Shown here: positions 34,073 through 44,200 of the stretch, in pieces
Layout of the letters: each line of letters begins with the position of its first letter
How positions within the stretch are numbered: position 1 is the first letter of the stretch
Assembly: GCA_946482285.1 (NCBI GenBank)
Contig: CAMLQK010000001.1
Coordinates: forward strand, 682,001 to 746,000
Origin: an uncultured Candidatus Saccharibacteria bacterium
Lineage (GTDB): Bacteria; Patescibacteria; Saccharimonadia; Saccharimonadales; UBA4665
Reading direction: 5' to 3'
DNA: 64,000 nucleotides
The notes under the pieces: model-generated
What the model was told of the DNA's origin: nothing
Database searches by the model: none
Seen by the model: the letters and a program-made list of their open reading frames with translations, nothing else
Program-made: the position numbers and the translations under genes

Positions 34073-35493
34073 GCCAGTGGCTTCCTATTGAAGATATTGC
34101 TGCAAAAGTCCGGGCTGGCGAATTGCTTGCAAGTGACCTTGTAGAGCAAGCTTTACGTACAATTGCCGAAAAAGAAGCGTTTAAGGCCATTATCGCGACA
34201 ACAGCAGAACGGGCACGCGAGCGTGCCGCTGCTATTGATGCAGCAGCCAAGAATGGCACCGAAAAAGGTCGTTTGGCAGGCGTGCCATTCATTGCCAAAG
34301 ACAACTTCTTAGTGTTTGGCGCGGATACTACCGCGGCTAGCAACATCTTGAAGGGCTTCGACGCACCCTACCAGTCAACTGCAATTGAAAAGCTAGAAGC
34401 AGAAGGGGCAATTTGCGTCGCCAAGGCCAACTTGGACGCCTTTGCTCACGGCTCTAGCACCGAAAACAGCGATTTTATGACCACCAAGAATCCGCACGAC
34501 GAAACCAAAGTTCCAGGCGGGTCTTCCGGTGGCTCTGCAGCTGCAGTGGTGCTTGATATGGCACCGTTTGCATTGGGTACGGATACCGGCGGTTCCATCC
34601 GCTTACCTGCCAGCTTTTGCGGTGCTGTTGGCCTGAAGCCTACATATGGCCTGGTTTCCCGCAATGGAGTTGTGGCCATGGCTAGCAGCCTGGACGTCAT
34701 CGGGCCGTTAACCCGAACTGTGAAAGATGCTGCTATCGTCCTCGACGTAATGGCCGGCCGGGACGAGTTGGACGGAACAACTATCGAGCGCGATTCTGCC
34801 TCGTATACTACGCTGGACACTTCTGTCGCAGGCAAGAAAGTCGGTATTATTAAAGAATACATGTCTGAGGGTTTGGACGAAGGTGTGCGTAAGCAGGTCG
34901 AACAGAAGATTGAAGCCCTCAAAGCCGCTGGCGCGGAAATCATGGAAGTCAGCTTGCCTTCGCTGCCACTTGCTCTGGCCGTATATTATATTATCTGCCC
35001 CGCAGAGGTCAGCAGTAACCTCAGCCGATACGACGGTCAGCGCTATGCCTTCACTGATGAGTCGGCACAGAACCTCGATGAAAGCTACAGCAAGACTCGC
35101 CAAATCGGTTTTGGCAAGGAAGCAAAGCGTCGTGTCATGATTGGCACATATGTGTTGAGCAGTGGTTATTACGACGCATATTACCGTAAAGCCCAAACTG
35201 TCCGCACCAAACTTGTTAAGGAATTTGAGCGAGCGTTTGAGCAGGTCGACTTTTTGGTCGGCCCAACGGCACCATCGACCGCTTTTGGCATTGGCGAGAA
35301 CGCCCATGACCCGCTACAGATGTATTTGACGGATATTATGACGGTGGCTGTAAACTTGGTCGGAATTCCAGCAATAAGCATTCCGGCCGGCTCCTTAAAC
35401 GGTTTGCCTGTTGGTGTGCAACTTATGGCTCCACAAGGACACGATCGCACATTATTGAGCTTGGCCCAGTCAATTGAAGAGGTAGAGAAGTAA
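34069..35493 (+). CDS. gatA: Asp/Glu-tRNA amidotransferase subunit A
   Basis: 474 residues of the amidase-signature family. The catalytic Lys lies in VPFIAKDNFLV, the cis-Ser and nucleophile in PGGSSGGSAAAVVLDMAPFA and GTDTGGSIRLPASFCG. It liberates ammonia from glutamine for GatB. Two bases separate it from the next gene. Confidence 0.96.
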   Translation: MSQWLPIEDIAAKVRAGELLASDLVEQALRTIAEKEAFKAIIATTAERARERAAAIDAAAKNGTEKGRLAGVPFIAKDNFLVFGADTTAASNILKGFDAPYQSTAIEKLEAEGAICVAKANLDAFAHGSSTENSDFMTTKNPHDETKVPGGSSGGSAAAVVLDMAPFALGTDTGGSIRLPASFCGAVGLKPTYGLVSRNGVVAMASSLDVIGPLTRTVKDAAIVLDVMAGRDELDGTTIERDSASYTTLDTSVAGKKVGIIKEYMSEGLDEGVRKQVEQKIEALKAAGAEIMEVSLPSLPLALAVYYIICPAEVSSNLSRYDGQRYAFTDESAQNLDESYSKTRQIGFGKEAKRRVMIGTYVLSSGYYDAYYRKAQTVRTKLVKEFERAFEQVDFLVGPTAPSTAFGIGENAHDPLQMYLTDIMTVAVNLVGIPAISIPAGSLNGLPVGVQLMAPQGHDRTLLSLAQSIEEVEK

Positions 35494-35495
35494 AT

Positions 35496-35900
35496 ATGGA
35501 ACTCATTGTTATTGCGGTGGTAGCTATTAGTGTTATTGGCACGGGGGCATACGCCATATGGCGTCGTCGCCAACCCCTCAACACAGAGCGTTTTCAGGAA
35601 AAATGGCGGCAGCTACAGCAACTATGCCGCAACAAAGAAGATTGGCCACAAGCTATTGCTGACGCAGACACACTGCTTGATGAGGCACTGCGCAAAAAAC
35701 GCATTAGCGGCAAGACCATGGGTGAGCGCATGGTGAAGGCTCAGCGTATCTTTACCGATAACGACAGTGTTTGGTTCGGCCACAAGCTGCGCAGCAAAAT
35801 AGAAAGTGACCCGGGGGTGAAACTCAAAGAAGACGACGTAAAGACCGCTTTGGTTGGTATCCGTCAGGCTTTGAAGGATTTAGGAGCTTTGCCAAAATGA
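35496..35900 (+). CDS. Unknown membrane-anchored protein between gatA and gatB
   Basis: 134 residues: one N-terminal membrane helix (about 2-22, LIVIAVVAISVIGTGAYAIW), a basic stop-transfer RRR, then a helical cytosolic domain (FQEKWRQLQQLCRNKEDWPQA). It starts 2 bases after gatA and overlaps gatB by 4, so it is fully embedded in the gat operon. I do not recognise a family. It could tether or regulate the complex, or simply be a passenger. Confidence 0.82.
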   Translation: MELIVIAVVAISVIGTGAYAIWRRRQPLNTERFQEKWRQLQQLCRNKEDWPQAIADADTLLDEALRKKRISGKTMGERMVKAQRIFTDNDSVWFGHKLRSKIESDPGVKLKEDDVKTALVGIRQALKDLGALPK

Positions 35901-37381
35901 TAACCCAAGCTATCAAAGATACATATCAAGCGACAATTGGTATTGAATGCCATGTCCAGCTTAAGACCGCTACCAAGTTATTTGCTGCAGTTGGCAACGA
36001 CGCACGCGATGCCACACCTAATACACTCGTGAGCCACATCTGCTTCGGCATGCCCGGTGCACTGCCGGTGCTCAACCGGGAAGCCGTTCATTTGGGGATG
36101 CGTGCCGCATTTGCACTGGGCACTGAGCCGCAAGCCTATAGTACATTCGACCGCAAGCATTATTTTTACCCCGATTTACCCAAGGGCTATCAGATTACGC
36201 AATTCGAACACCCAATTGTCCTAGATGGTTCAATTGCTGTTGAGATTAATGGCCAGACAAAGCAAATTGGTATCACCCGTGCCCACCTGGAAGAAGACGC
36301 TGGTAAAAGCACACACCCTGCAGGCACCGACTATAGTTTGGTAGACCTGAACCGTGCTGGTACTCCATTGTTGGAAATTGTGTCAGAGCCTGATATGCAT
36401 ACGGCCGAAGAAGCAAAGGCCTACGCCAAAGAACTGTACCTGCGTATGAAATATGCCGACGTATCCGATGCAAATCTGTACTACGGCAACATGCGTTTTG
36501 ACGTCAACGTAAGTGTCAGCAAACAGCCGGGTGTATTGGGCACGCGTACCGAAACAAAGAACCTTAACTCATTCCGCTCTATCGAAAAGGCTATCGAATA
36601 TGAAATCAATCGGCAGATTGAGCAGCTTGAAAAAGGCAACGAGATAATACAGGAAACTCGTGGCTGGGATGACGCCAAGCAGAAGACGTTCAGTCAGCGA
36701 ACCAAAGAGGACGCTCATGATTATCGTTACTTCCCAGATCCGGACATTCCGCCCATCCAACTTGATCAAAGCCTGATAGACACTGTCCGCGCAGAAATGC
36801 CGGTGATGCCAGATGTATGGCGTGACCGTTTGCAGGGTTTGGGTCTCGACCATGCCCAAACAGCAACATTGCTTGAAGCCGAAGTAGAAGAGCCTACGGT
36901 GAGCTATCTGGAGCTGATCCAGGAGGTTATTGATGACGCGCCGTTTGCCAAAGCACTCGCCAACTGGTTTGTGAACCTAGAATTACCACTACGTCACGAC
37001 GAATCAGCCGTATGTAACTCCGAACTGACAAATCAAGGCCGCTTGGAACTCTACCGCACCGTTAACGAGTTGGTCTCCAGCAATAAGCTCAGCTCCTCTA
37101 ATGCCAAAACCCTTATCACAAAAGTCCTAACTGCCCACGGGCAGGTCAAGGATATCGAAGCCTACGCTAAGCAACATGGCCTGATCCAGGTTTCCGACGA
37201 AGGTGCTATTGCTAAGGTCGTCGCTGAAGTGCTTGAAGCTAATCCGAAAGCCGCCGAAGACGTTAAGAATGGCGAGATGAAGGCAATTGGCTTTTTGGTG
37301 GGCCAAGTCATGAAGCAATCCCAAGGCCGGGCCAACCCGCAAATGGCACAAGCCCTTATCAAGCAACAGCTTGGCCTGTAA
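35897..37381 (+). CDS. gatB: Asp/Glu-tRNA amidotransferase subunit B
   Basis: 494 residues. IGIECHVQLKTATKLFAAVGN at the N-terminus, DLNRAGTPLLEIVSEPDM, RFDVNVSVSK and DYRYFPDPDIPP are family hallmarks; the C-terminal YqeY-like helical tail binds tRNA. It phosphorylates and amidates the mischarged tRNA. Overlaps the upstream gene by ATGA. Confidence 0.97.
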   Translation: MITQAIKDTYQATIGIECHVQLKTATKLFAAVGNDARDATPNTLVSHICFGMPGALPVLNREAVHLGMRAAFALGTEPQAYSTFDRKHYFYPDLPKGYQITQFEHPIVLDGSIAVEINGQTKQIGITRAHLEEDAGKSTHPAGTDYSLVDLNRAGTPLLEIVSEPDMHTAEEAKAYAKELYLRMKYADVSDANLYYGNMRFDVNVSVSKQPGVLGTRTETKNLNSFRSIEKAIEYEINRQIEQLEKGNEIIQETRGWDDAKQKTFSQRTKEDAHDYRYFPDPDIPPIQLDQSLIDTVRAEMPVMPDVWRDRLQGLGLDHAQTATLLEAEVEEPTVSYLELIQEVIDDAPFAKALANWFVNLELPLRHDESAVCNSELTNQGRLELYRTVNELVSSNKLSSSNAKTLITKVLTAHGQVKDIEAYAKQHGLIQVSDEGAIAKVVAEVLEANPKAAEDVKNGEMKAIGFLVGQVMKQSQGRANPQMAQALIKQQLGL

Positions 37382-37460
37382 ACCTTACGCTATTCAACAG
37401 ACACGCCATATATACTATCTGAAGACGCACACATAGTGCGTTTGGATCACAGAGGATATT

Positions 37461-38003
37461 ATGGAACATCTTGAGTGGAAACTACGTGGAACAGAAACGA
37501 CTCATGTTGGGCGGCGGACAATTGTAAGTAAAGAATTTGAGCTTCCAGATGGACGGATAGCACATTTTGACACTAAGGACGATGTCGGCAGCAGGGCTGT
37601 GGCGGTCATTGGCTTGACTATTGCGAAAAAAGCACTTGTGGTTAAGCTATACCGCCCCGGTCCTGAAAAAGTAATGTGGGAAATTCCAGGTGGTGGCGTG
37701 GAAAGTGGCGAAGAGCTAGAGGCGGCCGCCCGTCGGGAATTTAGCGAAGAAACCGGTCATAGTATCGGATCTATGCGGTATCTTGGGCAGTGTTACTATG
37801 ATGCATATACAAATACAGAACGCCATTATTTCTTTGCAGAAAACTGTACGCCTTCCGGGGAGGGTCAAAAATTAGACCCCGAAGAGCAATTGGACGTTGC
37901 TGAAATTAGTATTAGCCAGTTGATGGCGAATGCTCTACAGGGTCGCATGACTGATCCTGGCGCTGTATTGATGGCTTACGACGAATTGCGTGCGCTTCAA
38001 TAG
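37461..38003 (+). CDS. Nudix hydrolase (ADP-ribose pyrophosphatase type)
   Basis: 180 residues with a full Nudix box, GGGVESGEELEAAARREFSEE followed by TGH, and an N-terminal beta domain as in ADP-ribose pyrophosphatases. AGAGGATATT before the ATG is a normal leader, and TATACT at 37411-37416 is the probable -10. It precedes a P-loop kinase gene by 12 bases. Confidence 0.88.
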   Translation: MEHLEWKLRGTETTHVGRRTIVSKEFELPDGRIAHFDTKDDVGSRAVAVIGLTIAKKALVVKLYRPGPEKVMWEIPGGGVESGEELEAAARREFSEETGHSIGSMRYLGQCYYDAYTNTERHYFFAENCTPSGEGQKLDPEEQLDVAEISISQLMANALQGRMTDPGAVLMAYDELRALQ

Positions 38004-38015
38004 GACCGTAGCAGC

Positions 38016-38588
38016 ATGAAGCCAAAGCTTATTATTGTCCGTGGGATGTCCGGGACTGGTAAAACAACAATCGCGCAGCGCTTAGCGCAGGATCTTGCTG
38101 TGCCCTGCCTTAGCAAGGATCACCTCAAGGAATTCTTGATGGATAGCTTTGGACTCGGCGACGAAAAATGGAAGAGTGTTCTGGGTTTTTCGGCAGCACA
38201 AATGTATTTTCTATTTGGTGGCGAACTTCTGAATAAAGGATACTCGGTGATTATAGAGAGTCCCATTGTCGTTGGCCCGGCCGTGGACGACGTTAAGCGC
38301 TTATGCGCGCAGCATAACCCCGACGTTTTAGAAATTCTATGTACTACCCAGGAGCATGTGCGCTTACAGCGTATGCATGACCGAATTGCTACAGGCGGAC
38401 GCCATAAAGGGCATCAGGAGCAGGACAGGGCATTTATAAGTGGTGCCAAAAACCAAGAGCAGAGTGCATACAAAGGACTTATCAGCATTGGCCAGGCAAT
38501 AGAAATTGATACAACTGCATTTTCCGAAGATGACTACCAGGGTCTATTGGCAAAAGCACGCTCATTTCTTGAACTCCCGGGTAAATAA
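38016..38588 (+). CDS. P-loop kinase-like protein (AAA_33/zeta-like)
   Basis: 190 residues. Walker A VRGMSGTGKTTIAQRLA at residue 8 onward, then CLSKDHLKEFLMDSF (substrate-side Asp), VIIESPIV (Walker B-like) and a lid region rich in Arg. It resembles small-molecule or polynucleotide kinases of the AAA_33 group; the substrate is unknown. Probably co-transcribed with the Nudix gene. Confidence 0.82.
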   Translation: MKPKLIIVRGMSGTGKTTIAQRLAQDLAVPCLSKDHLKEFLMDSFGLGDEKWKSVLGFSAAQMYFLFGGELLNKGYSVIIESPIVVGPAVDDVKRLCAQHNPDVLEILCTTQEHVRLQRMHDRIATGGRHKGHQEQDRAFISGAKNQEQSAYKGLISIGQAIEIDTTAFSEDDYQGLLAKARSFLELPGK

Positions 38589-38648
38589 GGCCATAATGGC
38601 TAAGGTGATACTGAGCGCATCAGTATAAAGCTAAATAAGGGGAATATA

Positions 38649-39530
38649 ATGCAAGTACGTAAAGCGGTTATCGCTGCTGCTGGCTTTGGGACTCGATTCT
38701 TGCCACAAACTAAGGCAATGCCCAAAGAAATGCTGCCACTCGTAGATAAACCTATTATCCAATATGTCGTAGAAGAATTGGTTGCTGCGGGTATCCAGGA
38801 CATTATTATCGTCAGTAACTACAGCAAGCGCACCATTGAAGACCATTTTGATATTCCAAGCGCTGAACTTGTGGCAACCTTAGAGGGTGGCGGAAAACAC
38901 GAGCAGTTGGAGGGGATCCGCCGAATTTCCGACATGGCAAACTTTGTATATGTGCGCCAGAAGCACCCCATGGGGAATATTGCGCCACTGCTGTACGCTG
39001 GCCATTTGATTGACGACAACGAGCCATTTATTTACACCTTTGCTGATGACTTCTTTAAGGCATCGCCAACAAGGTTTGAGCAAATGATCCAAATATACCA
39101 AGAGACGCAAGGCTCTGTTTTGTCATGTATTAGGCTTGACCAAGATGAACAATATGACCGATACGGTGTTGTCGCCGGCGAAGAAATCCGCCCCGGCCTT
39201 ATTAAAATGAGCACTATCATAGAAAAACCAGGCAAACAGAACGCTCCATCGGACCTCGCCAGCGTAAGCGCCTATTTGCTACAGCCGCACATTTTGCCAT
39301 ATGTTGAAAAAGTCACGGCCAGCTACGAAGGAAAAGAGCTGAAAATCCAGGACGCTATGCAGGCTATGATTAATGATGGGCATGAGTACTACGCATTTGA
39401 AGTAGCAAACGGCAAATACTACGATGCGGGTAACAAGCTGGAATACATGAAGACGATTGTGGACTTCGCTTTGACTCGTGATGATATTGGCGCTGATTTT
39501 AAGGCCTATCTTAAGGAACGAGTATCGTAA
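38649..39530 (+). CDS. galU: UTP--glucose-1-phosphate uridylyltransferase
   Basis: 293 residues. AAGFGTRFLPQTKAMPKEML with the nucleotide-binding GxGxR and Lys, VDKPIIQYVVEELVAAGI, and a C-terminal GNKLEYMKTIVDFAL. It makes UDP-glucose for glycan or glycolipid synthesis. AAGGGGAATATA precedes the ATG, so it is leadered; TATAAA at about 38623 may be the -10. Confidence 0.95.
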   Translation: MQVRKAVIAAAGFGTRFLPQTKAMPKEMLPLVDKPIIQYVVEELVAAGIQDIIIVSNYSKRTIEDHFDIPSAELVATLEGGGKHEQLEGIRRISDMANFVYVRQKHPMGNIAPLLYAGHLIDDNEPFIYTFADDFFKASPTRFEQMIQIYQETQGSVLSCIRLDQDEQYDRYGVVAGEEIRPGLIKMSTIIEKPGKQNAPSDLASVSAYLLQPHILPYVEKVTASYEGKELKIQDAMQAMINDGHEYYAFEVANGKYYDAGNKLEYMKTIVDFALTRDDIGADFKAYLKERVS

Positions 39531-39545
39531 ACGAGGCCATACGTG

Positions 39546-39551
39546 TATACT
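39546..39551 (+). promoter_or_regulatory. -10 element, leaderless start
   Basis: TGTATACT ends 6 nt before the ATG at 39558. Confidence 0.6.
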
Positions 39552-39557
39552 GACAGT

Positions 39558-39821
39558 ATGAACACAGCAGAACAGATTATCCTCATTATATTGGCTGCAG
39601 CACTGGCTATCTTCTTGATATTGTCGATTGTTGTTGTGGCTAACGTTATCCGTTTGGTTAAGGCGCTGCGCGAGATCGCTGAACGTGCCGATCGCGTTAT
39701 GGGCTCAGCCGAGAGTGTAGCGGAGCTATTTAAAAAGGCGTCTGGCCCAATGACAATCCTGCACTTCGTGCGCAGTATTGCCGATACTGTAATGAGCCAT
39801 AAAGACTCACGTCATAAATAA
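39558..39821 (+). CDS. Small membrane protein upstream of YtxH
   Basis: 87 residues from the ATG at 39558 (an ATG at 39543 lies before the -10). One strong membrane helix (about 6-30, ILIILAAALAIFLILSIVVV) and a cytosolic helix. It is 10 bases before the YtxH-like gene, so the two form a small unit. Function unknown; its layout resembles DUF948-type partners of YtxH. Confidence 0.75.
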   Translation: MNTAEQIILIILAAALAIFLILSIVVVANVIRLVKALREIAERADRVMGSAESVAELFKKASGPMTILHFVRSIADTVMSHKDSRHK

Positions 39822-39831
39822 GGAGACTATA

Positions 39832-40230
39832 ATGGGTAAAGCAAAGAAATTCGCAATTGGAACACTGTTCGCAGCTGCTGCAGGCTATTTGGCTGGCATT
39901 TTGACCGCGCCAAAGAGCGGTAAAGAGACTCGCCAGGATCTTAAGGATGCGACCGCCAAAGGCATTGCTGAGGCGGAGAAGCAGCTCAAAAAGCTACACA
40001 CAGAAATAAATACCGTAATCAACAAGGCTAAGAGCGAAGCCGATACGCTTAAAGGCAAGGCGCGCGAAGATCTGGATGCCGCAATCGCCAAGGCTTTTGC
40101 TGTTAAGGAAAAGGCCCGTGAAGTGTTGAGCGCGGTGCACGAGGGTGGTGCCGACGACAAAGAGCTAAAAAAGGCCATTGAAGACGCTACCAAATCTATT
40201 GAACACCTCAAAAAGTACCTCAAAAAGTAA
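39832..40230 (+). CDS. YtxH-domain protein
   Basis: 132 residues: KKFAIGTLFAAAAGYLAGIL is the short membrane helix, APKSGKETRQDL the YtxH signature, then a long helical Lys/Glu/Ala-rich tail likely to form a coiled coil. YtxH proteins are general stress proteins in Firmicutes. AAGGAG sits 9 bases before the ATG. Confidence 0.85.
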   Translation: MGKAKKFAIGTLFAAAAGYLAGILTAPKSGKETRQDLKDATAKGIAEAEKQLKKLHTEINTVINKAKSEADTLKGKAREDLDAAIAKAFAVKEKAREVLSAVHEGGADDKELKKAIEDATKSIEHLKKYLKK

Positions 40231-40253
40231 TTTTTGGGTATTGCCAGAAAACG

Positions 40254-40276
40254 AAGCGCCAGTAATGGCGCTTTTT
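40254..40276 (+). terminator. Rho-independent terminator
   Basis: AAGCGCC and GGCGCTT with a 6-nt loop and T run end the YtxH unit. Confidence 0.8.
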
Positions 40277-40319
40277 GGTATACTGAGCAAGCATATAAAA
40301 ATAAACGGGGATATGTGCT

Positions 40320-41168
40320 ATGCGGAATGCTGAATTTGTTCTGTCCGAAAAAACTAAGGCCGACATTCCAGGCGCCAGCAGGCATTGGCGTGGCCGGACG
40401 GCTATGCTAGCTGCAGGCTTGACACTCGCAGGCGTACTCGCTGCTGGCTGTAGCGGTAACGCCGAAGATAACCCTACGCCTTCTGCAAGCAGCACAACTG
40501 AAACATTTAGCACTACGCCAACTGCGCCAGCGAGCATGACTCCTACGGAAAGCCTTTCTCCAACTCCCACTAATACGAGTTATCCAGCAGGCAGCAGGGG
40601 CTGTGTGGAAAACGGAAGCTGGACACAGAGCCAGGAAGTTGTGTGGCTCAGCGGACTCGTAGAGTATGGTTCGTCTACCGATGACTTTACAATTGCTTCA
40701 GCAACCGAGAAATATGCCAACAGTGCTGCATTGTGCGAGCCTGTACGCGCCACAGCGTTCTTTTGGCATACTGAAAACGACAGCCCTATCCAGTTGTACC
40801 CCGGTGAGCAACAACATGTTTCAGTAGACGGGTCGCGCGAAGTGACAATCGAAAATAATGCTCCCTCTGATGCTCCCTCATGGGGGGTGCCGCCTACGGC
40901 CTATTCGTGTGAGGGGTCTGCGCGGGCACTGTATGTTGGCTGGGGCGCCATAGATGAAGGCGACATTCCCCCGACCGTATCTGTGACCGGCGGCTCCGGC
41001 ACTTTGTACGCATCACATTTTCAGCAGGCAAGTGACCGGGCTGTCGATGGCTCACTGTCTTGCTATGGCGCTGACCCGAACAGTAACTACTACTGGCCGA
41101 CTCCGGATTATTCGTATAGCTACCCAACGCCGGACTACTCGTTTGACTGGGATCGACTGGCCCGCTAA
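40320..41168 (+). CDS. Predicted lipoprotein with Ser/Thr/Pro linker
   Basis: 282 residues. A long N-region (MRNAEFVLSEKTKADIPGAS) precedes a hydrophobic stretch and the lipobox LAAGCSG (Cys near residue 44), then a Thr/Pro/Ser linker to about residue 90 and a globular beta domain. The C-terminus has the tandem element PTPDYS twice. It is presumably anchored outside the membrane. Family not recognised. The N-region is long for a lipoprotein, so the start may be a later codon. Confidence 0.72.
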   Translation: MRNAEFVLSEKTKADIPGASRHWRGRTAMLAAGLTLAGVLAAGCSGNAEDNPTPSASSTTETFSTTPTAPASMTPTESLSPTPTNTSYPAGSRGCVENGSWTQSQEVVWLSGLVEYGSSTDDFTIASATEKYANSAALCEPVRATAFFWHTENDSPIQLYPGEQQHVSVDGSREVTIENNAPSDAPSWGVPPTAYSCEGSARALYVGWGAIDEGDIPPTVSVTGGSGTLYASHFQQASDRAVDGSLSCYGADPNSNYYWPTPDYSYSYPTPDYSFDWDRLAR

Positions 41169-41231
41169 ACTGGCGCCGAAATATGTTGTAAAATGCCTCA
41201 AAGAGCCTCGCTTGCGCGGCGCTGCTTTTGC

Positions 41232-41237
41232 TATAAT
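41232..41237 (+). promoter_or_regulatory. Extended -10 of dnaE
   Basis: TGCTATAAT followed by TAGTGTAAAG; the same ten bases follow TATTAT upstream of rplS (51552-51567). Leader of about 25 nt with AAGGGGG. Confidence 0.6.
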
Positions 41238-41268
41238 TAGTGTAAAGACGTAAGGGGGATATCACTAA

Positions 41269-44200
41269 ATGGCGGATGCCGCTGTTTCTTCGGAATTAAA
41301 ACCGAGTGACTATGTGCACTTGCACAACCACACGCAGTTTAGCTTGTTGGACGGTCTGACACGCATTCCGGACCTCATTAACTTTGTCAAAGAAACAGGT
41401 ATGGAAGCGGTTGCTATGACCGACCACGGCACGTTGTCGGGTGCTATTGAATTCTATAAAGAAGCTACCGCCCAGGGAATAAAACCGATTATCGGTATCG
41501 AGACCTACGTTGCATCACGCAAGCATACCGACAAAGACCCGCAAAAAGACAAGCAGCGTTTTCACTTGATTATCCACGCTATGAATGAGCAGGGCCTGCG
41601 TAACTTGTTTAAGCTAAGCACTATCGCCAACCTCGACGGGTACTACTACTATCCGCGTATCGACCATGACTTGCTAGAGAAATACAACGAAGGCTTGATT
41701 GTAACGAGCGCTTGTATGGGTGGTGAAGTTGGCACTGCTGTTCGTGACGGCGATATGGATAAAGCACGCGAAATTGCTAGCTGGTATAAGAGTATATTTG
41801 GCGACCGGTACTATCTGGAAATCCAAGACCACGGCCACCCGGAAAACCCTATTTATAACGAAGAGCAGGGCAAAATGAACCAGGGCGTAATGCAGCTCGG
41901 CAAAGAGTTGGGCATTAAAGTGGTGGTGACCTGCGACGCCCACTATTTAAAGCATGAAGACCAAGATGCGCATGAGATCTTGTTGTGCATTGGTACCGGA
42001 TCTTTCTTGAGTGACGAAAAGCGCATGTCCCTTAAGGATTACCCTTTGCATGTCGAAGATCCCAAAGAAATTATTAGCCGGTGGGGTAAAGACCACCCCG
42101 AAGTAGTTGCTAATACAAGAGAAATCGCCGACAGAGTACAACTGGAGATCGAGCTCGGCAAAATTTTGATTCCAAAATTCCCAGTGCCCGAAGGCGAGAC
42201 CGAAGAGAGCTACTTGCGTAAAATGGTATTCCGTGGCCTTGCTTGGCGCTATGGCGGCAAAACAGAAGTCGAGACCGCGAACATGACTATTGAAGAGGCC
42301 AGGGAATTTATTCCTGAAGCACCTTTGAAGCGTGCAGAATACGAGCTGAGTATTGTGGCGCAGATGGGCTTTAACGGATACTTCTTGATTGTCTCCGACT
42401 TTATTAGCTGGGGCAAGAATCAAGGTATTATTTTTGGGCCTGGCCGAGGTAGCGCTGCCGGGTCAATCATTGCTTACACGGTTAAGATCACAGACCTCGA
42501 TCCACTTAAATATGATTTGCTGTTCGAGCGGTTTTTGAACCCTGACCGCATTAGCATGCCCGACGTTGATATTGATATCCAAGACTCGCGCCGCGACGAG
42601 GTTATTCAATACTGTTCCGATAAGTATGGCCCGGAACGTGTGTCTAATATTGTTACTTTTGGCCGGATGTTTGCTCGTAACGCTGTGCGTGATGTTGCGC
42701 GCGTGCTCCAGGTTCCGTATGCCGATGCCGACCGTTTGGCCAAGCTGATCCCGGCGCCGGTGCAGGGGCGGCACATTCCACTATCAGTTTCCATCGAAAA
42801 AGACCCTGATTTGCGGCGTGAGTACCAAACTAACGATGTTTCCAAACGCGTCATCGACCAGGCGATGATTTTGGAGGGAACTGTCCGGAGCCATGGTGTA
42901 CACGCCTGCGGCGTGATTATTGCACCAGACGACTTGGTAAAGTTTGTGCCTCTTGAAATGGCGCAAAAAGGTGTGGTAACTGCGCAGTTCCCAATGGGAA
43001 CAGTGGAGGAACTGGGGTTGCTCAAGATGGACTTCTTGGGCTTGTCCAACCTGACAATCATTAATAATGCCCTGCGTATCATTAAGCGCGTATACAATCG
43101 CGACATCGACCTATCCGATATCCCGCTAGATAACAAAGCGGCATACGACTTGCTGGGAAGCGGCGATACCACCGGTGTATTCCAGCTTGAATCTGCGGGC
43201 ATGAAGCGTTACCTTAAGGAACTTAAACCAACGGTATTTGAAGATATTATTGCAATGGTGGCACTATACCGCCCCGGTCCGATGCAGTTTATTGACGACT
43301 TTATTTCCCGCAAGCACGGTCTTAAGAAGATCACCTATCCGCATCCGAGCATGGAAAACGCCCTTAAGAACACCTACGGTGTCTTGGTGTACCAGGAGCA
43401 GGTGATGCAGATTTCCAAAGAGGTCTGTGGCTTTACTGGCGGCGAAGCGGATACACTCCGCAAGGCCATTGGCAAGAAAAAAATGGACCTGATGGCCAAA
43501 ATGAAGGACAAGATGATCGACGGTGCCGAAAAAAATTCAGGCATTCCCAGAGACCTCATGGAGCGCTTCTGGAAACAGCTTGAAGATTTCGCGGCCTACT
43601 GTTTTAACAAGTCACATGCGGCATGTTATGGCCTGATCGCCTACTGGACAGCATATTTGAAGGCGCACTATCCCGCTGCTTTTATGGCTGCTGTTATGAC
43701 CAGTGACTACGATGATACCGATCGCCTGGCTATTGAAATCGCTGAGTGTAAGCACATGGGTATTGCCGTGCTGCCACCAGATGTCAATGAGTCCTTCTTG
43801 GAGTTTGCCGTGGTGCCCGACCCAGATAACCCCGATAACCGCAAAGCTCCAATCCGCTTCGGCATGAACGCTATTAAGAATGTCGGGACTGGTGCCGTAG
43901 AAGAAATCATCCGTGCTCGTGAAATTGATGGCAAGTTTGCTAGCCTGGAAGACTACTTGGCTAAAGTCAATCCTCGTGTCGTAAACCGCAAAAACGTAGA
44001 AAGCTTGATTAAGGCGGGCGCCTTTGATCGTTGGGGCAATCGTTCTGACCTGTTACACAACCTGGACATGATGCTGGCATATTCCAACCGCTTGCATCGC
44101 GAAGCTAATAGCGGCCAAACCGACCTGTTTGGCAATTTGGTTAATGATGCGTCTGCTGCGACCGCTCGCCCACAGTTGGCGCTCGAAAAAGCCGCCGAGA

